Assembly (NCBI GenBank): GCA_021531795.1
Contig: JADYUL010000001.1
Coordinates: forward strand, 62,001-126,000
DNA: 64,000 nucleotides
Source of the DNA: Lacrimispora saccharolytica
GTDB lineage: Bacteria; Bacillota; Clostridia; Lachnospirales; Lachnospiraceae
Reading direction: 5' to 3'
The notes under the pieces are model-generated. The model saw nothing but the letters and a program-made list of their open reading frames with translations. It was not told the DNA's origin and did not search any database. The translations under genes were made by a program, and so were the position numbers. This document shows, in pieces, positions 7,975 to 15,371 of this stretch (position 1 is the stretch's first letter; each line of letters starts with the position of its first letter).

Positions 7975-8008
7975 TTGCACTATGTCATAATTATGCTACA
8001 ATTATGAC
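7975..8008 (+). promoter_or_regulatory. Promoter and palindromic operator of the toxin-antitoxin pair
   Basis: -35 TTGCAC (7975-7980), 16-base spacer, -10 TACAAT (7997-8002). A perfect inverted repeat GTCATAATT/AATTATGAC (7984-7992 and 8000-8008, 7-base gap) covers the -10 box. This is the arrangement expected for autorepression by a Phd/YefM-type antitoxin. Just upstream (about 7941-7968) is a tandem ATGGTATAA repeat. Confidence 0.75.
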
Positions 8009-8030
8009 GTAAGGAAGAGAGGTGTTTGTT

Positions 8031-8294
8031 ATGCCAACAATTATGCCAATTAGAGATTTAAGGAATACAAGTGAAATATCTGAACTAGCACATAAAAAAC
8101 AGGAGCCTATTTTTATAACAAAAAATGGTTATAGTGACTTGGTTGTGATGAGTGCTGAATTATATGAGAGGTTTGCACAGATTAATAAGATTGACCAAGC
8201 AATTTATGAGGCGGAGAAAGAAGTAGAAGAAGGTGCGGAACCAATTTCAATGAATAGTGCAATGGAAAGGCTAAATCAGAAATACTATGGATAA
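8031..8294 (+). CDS. Phd/YefM-family antitoxin
   Basis: An 87-residue protein with the N-terminal DNA-binding fold of the family (PIRDLRNTSEISELAHKKQE, then IFITKNGYSDLVVMS) and an acidic, flexible C-terminus for toxin binding. The start at ATG 8031 is favoured: GAGAGG ends eight bases before it and the product begins MPTIMPIRDL as is usual. A GTG at 8022 in the same frame would sit inside that ribosome site. It overlaps the toxin gene by eight bases. Expected role: it neutralises the RelE/ParE-like partner and represses their shared promoter through the palindrome at 7984-8008. Confidence 0.93.
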   Translation: MPTIMPIRDLRNTSEISELAHKKQEPIFITKNGYSDLVVMSAELYERFAQINKIDQAIYEAEKEVEEGAEPISMNSAMERLNQKYYG

Positions 8295-8589
8295 ATTTGA
8301 AGTTATGTTATATCCTAAAGCCTTTCGTGATATAGATGACATCTATGCGTATATTGCATTTGAAAAACAATCACCAGAAAATGCAAAAGGGCAGACGGAT
8401 AGGATATGGGATGCAATAAGAACGCTGGAACAGATGCCAGAGGCACATCAGGATCGATTGGTTGGAAGATATGCTGGTAAAGGATATAAACAATTAATAA
8501 TTGATAATTATCTTGTAATCTATAAAATGGATAATATTTCAAAAAAAGTATTTGTTGTAACAGTACAATATCAAGGAAGAAATATTTGA
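8287..8589 (+). CDS. RelE/ParE-superfamily toxin
   Basis: A 100-residue toxin with the family pattern: YPKAFRDIDDIYAYIAFE near the N-terminus, a central helix, then DNYLVIYKMD and a C-terminal VFVVTVQYQGRNI strand. RelE-type members cleave mRNA in the ribosome while ParE-type members poison gyrase; the sequence does not decide which. Translational coupling to the antitoxin is likely from the eight-base overlap. Codon use is AT-rich like the rest of the islet. A terminator follows directly. Confidence 0.92.
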   Translation: MDKFEVMLYPKAFRDIDDIYAYIAFEKQSPENAKGQTDRIWDAIRTLEQMPEAHQDRLVGRYAGKGYKQLIIDNYLVIYKMDNISKKVFVVTVQYQGRNI

Positions 8590-8593
8590 TCTT

Positions 8594-8625
8594 AAAGCAG
8601 CTGATGTAGAATTGGCTGCTTTTTT
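8594..8625 (+). terminator. Terminator of the toxin-antitoxin operon
   Basis: AAAGCAGC (8594-8601) pairs with GCTGCTTT (8615-8622), followed by T bases. It lies five bases after the toxin stop codon. Confidence 0.75.
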
Positions 8626-8678
8626 GAACAGCAGTAAGCTTTGAAAATTGCTTCGGAACGAAAGGATTGGTGATTAGT

Positions 8679-9023
8679 ATGAATGCAGAGATGATAATGG
8701 GATTAGTTATTATATCGATTGTGGCAGTAATAATGGTTATTATCGGTATTTCTCAATTTAATAAAAAAGAAAAACCAGTAGGATTTTATAATGTTATTGC
8801 CCCACCAAAGAAAGAAGAAATTTCTGATGTAATACAATGGAATAAAAAACATGGTTTTATTTGGATTGTTTATGGAATATGTATAGAACTTGGATTTTGG
8901 TTAGGTTACATTATGCCGAGTGAGGTGCTGGAAATGGTATTTATGATGGGAGGAGTTATTATCCCTTTGCCATTTATGGTTTTAAGACATCGTGCCTTGG
9001 AGAAAGAGTATAAACTTAACTAA
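8679..9023 (+). CDS. Small three-helix membrane protein of unknown function
   Basis: About 114 residues with hydrophobic segments near residues 3-23 (MGLVIISIVAVIMVIIGI), 60-80 (FIWIVYGICIELGFWLGYI) and 86-106 (MVFMMGGVIIPLPFMVL). Between the first and second lies a polar loop with a KKEEISDVIQWNKKHGF segment. The layout resembles small SdpI/DUF3784-like proteins, but I cannot name a family with confidence. An AAAGGA (8661-8666) serves as ribosome site. The in-frame TTG (8667) and GTG (8670) are too close to it, so ATG 8679 is chosen. It stands alone between the toxin-antitoxin operon and the DinB-like gene in the AT-rich islet. Confidence 0.7.
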   Translation: MNAEMIMGLVIISIVAVIMVIIGISQFNKKEKPVGFYNVIAPPKKEEISDVIQWNKKHGFIWIVYGICIELGFWLGYIMPSEVLEMVFMMGGVIIPLPFMVLRHRALEKEYKLN

Positions 9024-9077
9024 AATTCTAATTTCAGTGCTTTAGGGGATTATATCAAATTAGGACGGTATTGATAG

Positions 9078-9734
9078 ATGAATCGAGAATGGTCTGATAA
9101 GAATAAATTAGCTCAGGGTAAATTGAAAAAAGCAACATTTTATGATGGAATAAATGAATTCCTGAAATTACGAGAAATGTTGATGCAAGAAATGTTATCG
9201 TGGAAGAAGTTTTTGTCTTCTGACGATTATTGTGCAATTCCGTTTATTAATGCTGATGGTTATCACTCTAAGACGGTAGCATATTCCATTTGGCATATAA
9301 TTCGAATTGAAGATATCGTGGTTAATTCATTGATAAGAAGGAAAAAGGAAGTACTATATGAAAATAATTTCGACAAGAAAATAGGTGCAGATATTATAAC
9401 TACAGGAAATGAATTGGTAAAACAGGAAATTGCAGAGTTTTCTAAAAAACTCAACATAGAAGCCTTGTATGAATATGCATTGTCGGTAAAGGTAAGTACT
9501 GATGAATGGTTAAAAAGTATTCATTATGAAGATATTAAGAAAAAGTTCGGGGACGACGATAAGAAACGCATCTCTGAACTTGGTGTGGTTTCGGATGATG
9601 AGTCTGCAGTTTGGTTAATTGATTATTGGTGCAATAAAGATATATCAGGTCTTATAAAAATGCCTCTTTCAAGACACTGGATTATGCATATTGAAGCAGC
9701 AAATAGAATAAAAGAGAAGTTGTTGGATAAATAA
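9078..9734 (+). CDS. DinB-like (DUF664/DinB_2) four-helix protein
   Basis: A 218-residue soluble helical protein. The segment SKTVAYSIWHIIRIEDIVVN carries the WHxxRIED-type histidine element of the DinB/YfiT fold, and the C-terminal SRHWIMHIEAANRIKEKLL supplies a further histidine; together these could bind a divalent metal. DinB-fold proteins include thiol-dependent S-transferases and many with no known role. AGGACGG about ten bases upstream is the ribosome site. It is the last gene of the first islet segment: its stop at 9734 is followed immediately by the ATTGAAATTTTTT-GCGTCTA repeat that resembles the segment's left boundary. Confidence 0.75.
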   Translation: MNREWSDKNKLAQGKLKKATFYDGINEFLKLREMLMQEMLSWKKFLSSDDYCAIPFINADGYHSKTVAYSIWHIIRIEDIVVNSLIRRKKEVLYENNFDKKIGADIITTGNELVKQEIAEFSKKLNIEALYEYALSVKVSTDEWLKSIHYEDIKKKFGDDDKKRISELGVVSDDESAVWLIDYWCNKDISGLIKMPLSRHWIMHIEAANRIKEKLLDK

Positions 9735-9889
9735 AATTGAAATTTTTTTGCGTCTAAAGTGCGTCTACAACAAAATCTCCCAGGTGGTGCAGGTCATCCT
9801 TTCCTTGATTTTATGGGCTTTCTAGGGGATTGTGATTTTTATCTTGGGCTTCCTGAAAAGGTCCACCGGACCATTTCACATCTCGCGCT
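9735..9889. repeat. Second boundary copy: GCGTCTA tandem and repeat R2
   Basis: ATTGAAATTTTTT followed by GCGTCTAAAG and TGCGTCTAC (about 9737-9769) resembles 7551-7600 with an internal deletion. R2 (9846-9889) repeats R1's 3' part: GGGCTTCCTGAAAAGGTC, ACCGGACCATTTCACATC, TCGCGCT, with only a few mismatches. Its GAAAAGGTCC arm is intact and the opposite arm has one change. Confidence 0.65.
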
Positions 9890-9978
9890 CTCTGTTGCGT
9901 CCAAACAAATATCTGTGCCTTTTAGTTTGGAATGACGTTCTTTCGCTTCTTGTATAGTTATGCTTGAATTCACTCATA

Positions 9979-10143
9979 TCAAAAGGATATACTCTAGCTA
10001 TAAAACTAAGAGAATTACTTATTAGAAAAAGAATATTTGACATCATAACGGTTAGATCAGAGGAAGATAAAGCCAGTAGAGCCTATGATGCGTTTATGGT
10101 GTTAATAATAGTAATTAAGTATCATCCCATTATGGACCCATAA
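9979..10143 (+). pseudogene. N-terminal remnant of a Kv-like ion transporter
   Basis: One frame reads LRELLIRKRIFDIITV then RSEEDKASRAYDAFMVLIIV, and stops at 10141-10143. This matches the cytoplasmic N-terminus and first transmembrane helix of bacterial voltage-gated-type ion transporters (typical form RIFEIIEV...DKASRIYDIFMM). No start codon or ribosome site is visible and nothing of the other helices or the pore follows in frame. Decayed fragment inside the islet; family judged by eye only. Confidence 0.55.
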
Positions 10144-10336
10144 TATGGAATGATGTGGGAATCATAAACAAAAACTAAACTGACCGGTAAGATATTTCAT
10201 TAGCAAACGGAATAATCAATTTATACTAAGTATAGTGGTTTTTGTAATAGTTGCGTTAAATTGATGGACAGGAAACTGTATGTTCGTGGCATTATTTGCC
10301 GGATTATTTTTGCTTGTTTGATAGAGGAACGGAAAA
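10144..10336. other. Gene-poor stretch with a possible decayed membrane-protein tail
   Basis: No intact gene. One frame (10184-10321) reads as hydrophobic protein interrupted by a single stop: RYFISKRNNQFILSIVVFVI, then a TGA, then WTGNCMFVALFAGLFLLV and a second stop, which could be the end of a broken membrane protein. A short inverted run of TTATGG/CCATAA (10131-10150) precedes it. Nothing else is recognised. Confidence 0.35.
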
Positions 10337-11875
10337 ATGGTTAAGAAAATATCAAACTACAGTATGTATATTTATTGTTTTGTAATGTTTATTATTTATC
10401 CACTTTTTTTCAAGAATGGTTATTATGACATTGGAATCGCAAAATATGACTTTTTTATCAAATTTCATATGGTTGCACTACTGATCATGTGTCCGCTGAT
10501 ATTGTGGAAAGACAAAATAGAATTCTCATTATTGGACAAAACTGTATTAGTGTTTCTGGGTGCAAATATAATCTCAGCTATCTTATCTGACTATAGAAGT
10601 GCGGCCTGGCGTGGCTCTGAAGATTGGTACATGGGATTGTTCAGTCAAATCGTTTTTGTTCTCACTTATTTTTGCATAAAGAATGTTGGTTCATTACAGA
10701 ATAAAGGAGTGCATGCAATAGTATGGATGGCATTGGGGGGAGCAACAGTAGTATTTGCGCTGGGCATATTGAATCGTTTTGCTGTTTACCCTATTGACAT
10801 GAAAGTAGAGCATACTGCATTTATTTCAACAATCGGTAATATTAACTGGTTTTGTGGATACTGGTCCATTATGGCGTCTATGGGGATAGGCCTGTATCTT
10901 ATTTCTACCGGTAAAATGAAACTATTAAGTGGGAGTTATTGTTTTGTGGCAATGTTGGCGGGACTTGTTCAGGGAAGTTCTGCAGCGTTTCTTGTAGTTC
11001 TTGGATGGGGAAGTATTTTATTATGGCAGGCGTTTAACTCAAAGAAAAGATTACAGATATTTATCGAACTGTTTGCAATTGGCTCGCTGGCAATGGAGGC
11101 GGTTTTTTGGTTGGAGAAAGCATTTCCGAAGGGAATGAAATACAATAATATGCTTATCAAGTATTTTATGACTCATCAACCTGGGATATTGTTCTTTTCA
11201 ATTGCTTGCGCGGTTTGGTTGGTGGTGTATTTTGCCTGTCCACAATATGATCTTTTGACTAATCAAAGTGGAGATGAAAAAAAACGAGAATTATGTAATG
11301 ATTCAAAAAAATTCTATAATATAAGTATGCATCGTAAGAAAGTTGAAGAAATCTTGTATGGGATACGTTTAGGATTCTTTGCACTATTGATATTAGGAAC
11401 TGTTTTTGCAATATATTGTGCAATGAAAAATGGTTGGATAGTACTTGATGACAACTTCGGTAATGGGAGATTCGGAATATGGATGATTAGTTTTGAATTG
11501 ATAAAGTCCATGAATTTGAGGCAGTTCCTGTTTGGAGTAGGCCCGGATTGTTTTGATATATATCTGTATTCGTTTCCTGATCTTGCACCAAGACTGTCAG
11601 AAATGTTCGGGAGTTACAGACTCACCAATTGTCATTGTGAAATGCTCAATAACTACATAAATATAGGATTATTGGGTGCATTGAGCTACTTTGCTGTTAT
11701 AGTTATTTCTTTAAGAAACTTCACGCAAAAGCTTAAGCTGCATTCCGAACTATGGGTAGTGGTTTTTGGCATTTGTGGATATATTCTTTTAAATCTGGTC
11801 AGTTTTGCGCAGATTATGAATATGCCGTATATTTTCATTTTGATGGCTTTGGGAGAGAGAATTAACGAACAGTAA
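10337..11875 (+). CDS. O-antigen ligase/polymerase-like polytopic membrane protein
   Basis: A 512-residue protein with about a dozen transmembrane helices. The region TNCHCEMLNNYINIGLLGAL (about residues 433-452) is the Wzy/WaaL-type extracytoplasmic motif (usually AHNxYLxxLVExGxxG). The preceding LFGVGPDCFDIYLYSF matches the segment that normally reads GxGPGxF. Members join or polymerise glycan units on lipid carriers at the outer face of the membrane. No glycosyltransferases sit next to it, which is unusual, and its codon use is AT-rich like the islet. GAGGAACGG is the ribosome site. Polymerase, ligase and wall-glycan roles are not distinguished. Confidence 0.82.
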   Translation: MVKKISNYSMYIYCFVMFIIYPLFFKNGYYDIGIAKYDFFIKFHMVALLIMCPLILWKDKIEFSLLDKTVLVFLGANIISAILSDYRSAAWRGSEDWYMGLFSQIVFVLTYFCIKNVGSLQNKGVHAIVWMALGGATVVFALGILNRFAVYPIDMKVEHTAFISTIGNINWFCGYWSIMASMGIGLYLISTGKMKLLSGSYCFVAMLAGLVQGSSAAFLVVLGWGSILLWQAFNSKKRLQIFIELFAIGSLAMEAVFWLEKAFPKGMKYNNMLIKYFMTHQPGILFFSIACAVWLVVYFACPQYDLLTNQSGDEKKRELCNDSKKFYNISMHRKKVEEILYGIRLGFFALLILGTVFAIYCAMKNGWIVLDDNFGNGRFGIWMISFELIKSMNLRQFLFGVGPDCFDIYLYSFPDLAPRLSEMFGSYRLTNCHCEMLNNYINIGLLGALSYFAVIVISLRNFTQKLKLHSELWVVVFGICGYILLNLVSFAQIMNMPYIFILMALGERINEQ

Positions 11876-11960
11876 AGAAATGAACTGTGCAAATAAGGGT
11901 AATGAATATAAACAATACGAACAAAAAGTAACCATATCAAATTGTTTTTTTTGGAAAATA

Positions 11961-11989
11961 TTGACAAAAACTGGCATGAGGTGTACGAT
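11961..11989 (+). promoter_or_regulatory. Promoter of the small secreted protein
   Basis: TTGACA (11961-11966), a 17-base spacer and TACGAT (11984-11989), 44 bases before the chosen start at 12034. Confidence 0.75.
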
Positions 11990-12033
11990 AATGGCGTTTG
12001 ATATACACTATGAAAGTGGAGGGGCAAAGAATA

Positions 12034-12642
12034 ATGGTTAAAAGACGTTTAAAAAGAGTGTTGGCTACTGTAATTGTAATGACAATGGTTGCTGGTATGA
12101 ACCTTACTGTTTTTGCTGAAGAAGGAGGAAGCAATGCTAATAACAGTACTGGAACAGTGTCCGGTAATGCGGTAGAAAAAGAAGAACCAATTGATGTATC
12201 AGAAATGGCTCAAAAAGCAGCAGAAGAAGCAATTAAAATTGAAGAGGCTCTACCTGTAGAATCATTCATTTCGGAAGGTGCCGTAAAAGCTATTCCGGCA
12301 GAAGCAAAAGAAGCTGCTAATGCAACGGCCGGCATGACAACATATAACCTTACTTCAATCAAAACTGTGAAGGGATTTACTGCTGCAGTCAGAAAGATTG
12401 CAAAAGCTGATCCGGAAACACAATCTGTATTGGTTTATTCAAATAAGCCTATTACATTTAGTGTAGAGACCTTAAATGCAGTTCAGGATGCAAACAAAGA
12501 ATTTGTTTATATGTTTAAACATAAAGGGCACTTGTACAAGGTTACAATTCCTGCCGGTGCAAAGGTTGACTTAAGAGGAGAATATTATGCGGGACCGCTG
12601 TTCATAGGTTCTGTATTGGGAACATCGCAAATTGTAGAATAG
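12034..12642 (+). CDS. Small secreted protein of unknown function
   Basis: About 202 residues. The N-terminus MVKRRLKRVLATVIVMTMVA then GMNLTVFAEE is a classic signal peptide with cleavage after VFA. The mature part starts with a low-complexity Ser/Asn/Gly stretch including VSGNAVE, followed by an Ala/Glu-rich helical region and a compact C-terminal domain (from about TTYNLTSIKTVKGFTAAVRK to the end) that I do not recognise. There is no lipobox, sorting motif or C-terminal membrane helix, so it is probably released. GGAGGGG (12016-12022) is well placed for ATG 12034; upstream in-frame starts (TTG 11998, ATG 12010) lie before it. It has its own promoter and terminator, making it a monocistronic islet gene. 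Confidence 0.8.
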   Translation: MVKRRLKRVLATVIVMTMVAGMNLTVFAEEGGSNANNSTGTVSGNAVEKEEPIDVSEMAQKAAEEAIKIEEALPVESFISEGAVKAIPAEAKEAANATAGMTTYNLTSIKTVKGFTAAVRKIAKADPETQSVLVYSNKPITFSVETLNAVQDANKEFVYMFKHKGHLYKVTIPAGAKVDLRGEYYAGPLFIGSVLGTSQIVE

Positions 12643-12669
12643 ATTGTAATTACAACATACGTGACATAT

Positions 12670-12702
12670 AAAAAAGAACATCCATTCAGATGTTCTTTTT
12701 TT
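12670..12702 (+). terminator. Intrinsic terminator after the secreted protein gene
   Basis: A 13-bp perfect stem AAAAAAGAACATC/GATGTTCTTTTTT (12670-12682 and 12689-12701) with a CATTCA loop and T run. Confidence 0.9.
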
Positions 12703-12708
12703 GTTCAA

Positions 12709-12797
12709 GCAGGGCTCAAGAGAGCCCTGCACCTGCGCAAAACTTCGTTTTGGCGGGTTCCGAAAACAGTCCACCGGACCTTTTCACATCTCGCGCT
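12709..12797. repeat. Hairpins and repeat R3 (right islet boundary)
   Basis: A perfect 9-bp hairpin GCAGGGCTC/GAGCCCTGC (12709-12730) and a CAAAAC/GTTTTG hairpin (12738-12752) precede R3 (12755-12797), the third copy of the islet repeat. R3 ends CACATCTCGCGCT like R1 and R2. Its left inner arm is changed (GAAAACAGTCC), while the right arm GGACCTTTTC is intact. Downstream, base composition returns to that of the core genes. Confidence 0.65.
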
Positions 12798-12912
12798 CTT
12801 TGATTAATAAAAGTGGAAAACCTTACTTTTAGGGCTTTCTTTTTTATGTAAAATCATGTAATCAACAAAAGAAAGAATGTTAAATGCAGCGCTTGATTTA
12901 GGAGGAATAGTA

Positions 12913-13716
12913 TTGGACAATACAAAATTGGTTGCTCTGCCCTGTCTGTGTGCGGATGTTTTCTTTGGTACGGATGAAATAAGGGCTGGCGGTGAGGCAT
13001 TGAATTTTGCTGCACATGCATCAAAATTTGATGAGGTGGATGTAACGATCCTTGGTGTGCTTGGTAATGATGAGTATGCACGACATATATTGGATTCAAT
13101 TACCAATAAAAGAATTAACACAGCAAATATAAGGATTGATGAGAGGCATGCAACGGCTCACAATATTACATATCTGTCAACAGAGGGCGACAGGTACTAC
13201 AAGGATGATTCATGGAATGGTGAGATTCTTGATAATATTGTGCTTAACGATAAGGAACGGGAGATAATATCAGGTGCAGATGTGGTATTTGTACATATCT
13301 GGGCATCATGTTTTGAAGAGGTATTGGAACTTAAGAAAAAGCACGGATTCAAGCTTGCGGTAGATTTTGATGTCTTCAGTGATTACGATAAGATGAAGCA
13401 ATTAGCTCCGTTTATTGATTTCTTTATGATTAGTGGGACAGAGGAAGTGCTTCCTGATTTTAAGTCGATGTCAGAATGCAACGAGGGATTGTTTAATGTT
13501 ACATTGGCAGAACGGGGAAGTGTAACTTATCACAAAGGAGTGAAATACAGGATTCCGGCAATTCCTGTTGAGAATGTTGTTGATACGACAGGATGTGGAG
13601 ACAGTTACCATGCCGGATTTGTATGCTCATATATGATTGATGGAGACATTACAAAAGCCATGGAGAAGGGTGCAGAATTTGCATCAGATACATTATCTCA
13701 TTATGGAGGATTTTAG
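12913..13716 (+). CDS. PfkB-family carbohydrate kinase (fructoselysine 6-kinase-like)
   Basis: About 267 residues of the ribokinase/PfkB fold. GGEALNFAAHASKF matches the substrate-binding GGN-x-N region. DTTGCGDSYHAGF (C-terminal third) is the PfkB signature 2 with the catalytic Asp. The ending LSHYGGF is close to that of FrlD (fructoselysine 6-kinase), the nearest relative I recognise; there is no FrlB deglycase or transporter beside it, so the sugar is uncertain. Start: an ATG at 12877 is in frame, but a perfect AGGAGG (12900-12905) lies seven bases before a TTG at 12913, giving MDNTKLVALPCLCADVFFG, so the TTG is chosen. Confidence 0.85.
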   Translation: MDNTKLVALPCLCADVFFGTDEIRAGGEALNFAAHASKFDEVDVTILGVLGNDEYARHILDSITNKRINTANIRIDERHATAHNITYLSTEGDRYYKDDSWNGEILDNIVLNDKEREIISGADVVFVHIWASCFEEVLELKKKHGFKLAVDFDVFSDYDKMKQLAPFIDFFMISGTEEVLPDFKSMSECNEGLFNVTLAERGSVTYHKGVKYRIPAIPVENVVDTTGCGDSYHAGFVCSYMIDGDITKAMEKGAEFASDTLSHYGGF

Positions 13717-13901
13717 TACCCTTTGCCCTGAGTGGTAATTATGTATTCTTTTTCGTTGTTTCCGATGTTTTGGATTAACGAGTGGAACATTTCACGGAAT
13801 ACTTTTTACTTGATGATTGCAATGAATGAGTATATCATTTGGATATATATCATGTATTGTAGGTTTTGTAAGAAATTGAGTAAGACGAGGAGGATATGAT
13901 A

Positions 13902-15314
13902 ATGTCAGCAAGGAAAAGGGGAATTATAATGCTTGCTGCTCTTGTCTCAAGTATGCTTATTGTTGCAGGATGCGGCCTGGGCAATGCAGGTGATAGCAGT
14001 GCGTCTGCGCCTGCAAAGGCCACTGATTCTACTGCAGCAGATAAGGAGCAGGCGACAGCGAGTGAGAGCGCAAATTCAGGCAGCACATCGAAGCCTAAGT
14101 CAGAGAATCTGGATGCACTTCTGGGTGAATGGGTCAGAATTGCCTCAATGGGAAATGAATTTTACAGCACTACAGAGGATATAGAGTATGCCGGAACGAT
14201 GGATATCTATGTTGAGGATGGATATTACAAGGTCGACTGCATTGATAATGAGTACGGATACAGCGAATATTACGGAGTAAAGCTTAGTGAGGTTTCAAAG
14301 CCCCAATATCCGGGTAATGATGCCGCCGACTGGTATGCTCAGTTCGCCAGGAAGAATGAACCGGATGTCAGCTATGATATTGCCCTGCTTGAGAAGGATA
14401 TATTTAAGCTGCACATCCATTCCAGCGCTTCATATCAGGATGAGGAGACCGGAGAGGAAATAGAGGAGGTATACGATAATTATGAGGTATACGTTCGTAA
14501 GGACAGTGAGAATATCGATGATATCATGTTCAAGTACCGCTATACCAATACGGTCAATGTATCAAATATCCGGGAATTCTATGAGGCTATAGATAATAAT
14601 ACGAGAATCATCCTTGAAGCAGGTACCTACAATATCTCAGAACTTCCTTTTGAGCAACGTCATAATGAGAATGTAAACTACTATAACAATGAGGAGACAT
14701 GGGAGCATGTATACTACAACGATGATACCATATCTGCGAAGTATATAAACAATCTTCTGATAGAGGCTAAGGAGGGCGCACAGGTCACCATCTGTACAGA
14801 GGATCCCTTAGAGGCACCGCTTTCCTTCCAATACTGTAACAACGTGACTCTGTCAGGTCTTACTGTTGGACATATGGTTGAACCCGGATATTGCTCCGGT
14901 TCGGTAATACTTATTAATGATTCAAGCAAGATAAATATCAATGACTGCAGGTTGTATGGCTGCGGTACCTATGGACTTGAGGGCACAAACTCTTACGGAA
15001 TCAATGTGTATGATACGGAGATCTACGAGTGCTCTTATGGTCTGGTAAGTTTCTACAACACAGGAAATGTGACATTTAAGGACTGCAATATGCATGACAG
15101 CAGAGAATTCGATATGATATGTCTTCAGGATTGCTGGAATGTTCTCTTCGATAACTGCAGCATAACAGACAATGTCGTAGAATATGAGACCAATTATCTG
15201 ATTAAGGCCATTGGTGATGATATTAGCTTCAAGGATTGCCGCTTCGAGGGCAACTACTACAATAACTTCAAGAACGGTAATGCCAGTCTCGAGAACTGTA
15301 CAATTTCGGATTGA
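13902..15314 (+). CDS. Lipoprotein with C-terminal right-handed parallel beta-helix
   Basis: About 470 residues. The signal peptide ends in a lipobox (LIVAGC), so the protein is lipid-anchored outside the membrane. A Ser/Ala/Thr-rich linker is followed by an acidic, Tyr-rich domain (about 75-215). From about residue 220 come short repeating turns typical of pectate-lyase-like or NosD-like beta-helices: VTLSGLTVGH, ININDCRLYGC, INVYDTEIYEC, VTFKDCNMHDS, VLFDNCSITDN, ISFKDCRFEGN. No catalytic residues of a known lyase or hydrolase are evident, so binding or structural roles are possible. ATG 13902 is preferred over 13896 because GAGGAGG ends eight bases before it. Confidence 0.85.
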   Translation: MSARKRGIIMLAALVSSMLIVAGCGLGNAGDSSASAPAKATDSTAADKEQATASESANSGSTSKPKSENLDALLGEWVRIASMGNEFYSTTEDIEYAGTMDIYVEDGYYKVDCIDNEYGYSEYYGVKLSEVSKPQYPGNDAADWYAQFARKNEPDVSYDIALLEKDIFKLHIHSSASYQDEETGEEIEEVYDNYEVYVRKDSENIDDIMFKYRYTNTVNVSNIREFYEAIDNNTRIILEAGTYNISELPFEQRHNENVNYYNNEETWEHVYYNDDTISAKYINNLLIEAKEGAQVTICTEDPLEAPLSFQYCNNVTLSGLTVGHMVEPGYCSGSVILINDSSKININDCRLYGCGTYGLEGTNSYGINVYDTEIYECSYGLVSFYNTGNVTFKDCNMHDSREFDMICLQDCWNVLFDNCSITDNVVEYETNYLIKAIGDDISFKDCRFEGNYYNNFKNGNASLENCTISD

Positions 15315-15371
15315 GAACTCTGATTAAGCGGAGCAATTGTTATCGGTATTCTTATAAGGAGGATTTTAGAG

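Noticed and set aside
7506..12797. Integron-like attC array
   Set aside because: The repeats contain hairpins, but there is no integrase, the cassette genes carry their own promoters and terminators, and the sites end in a tRNA-like sequence instead of attC core sites.
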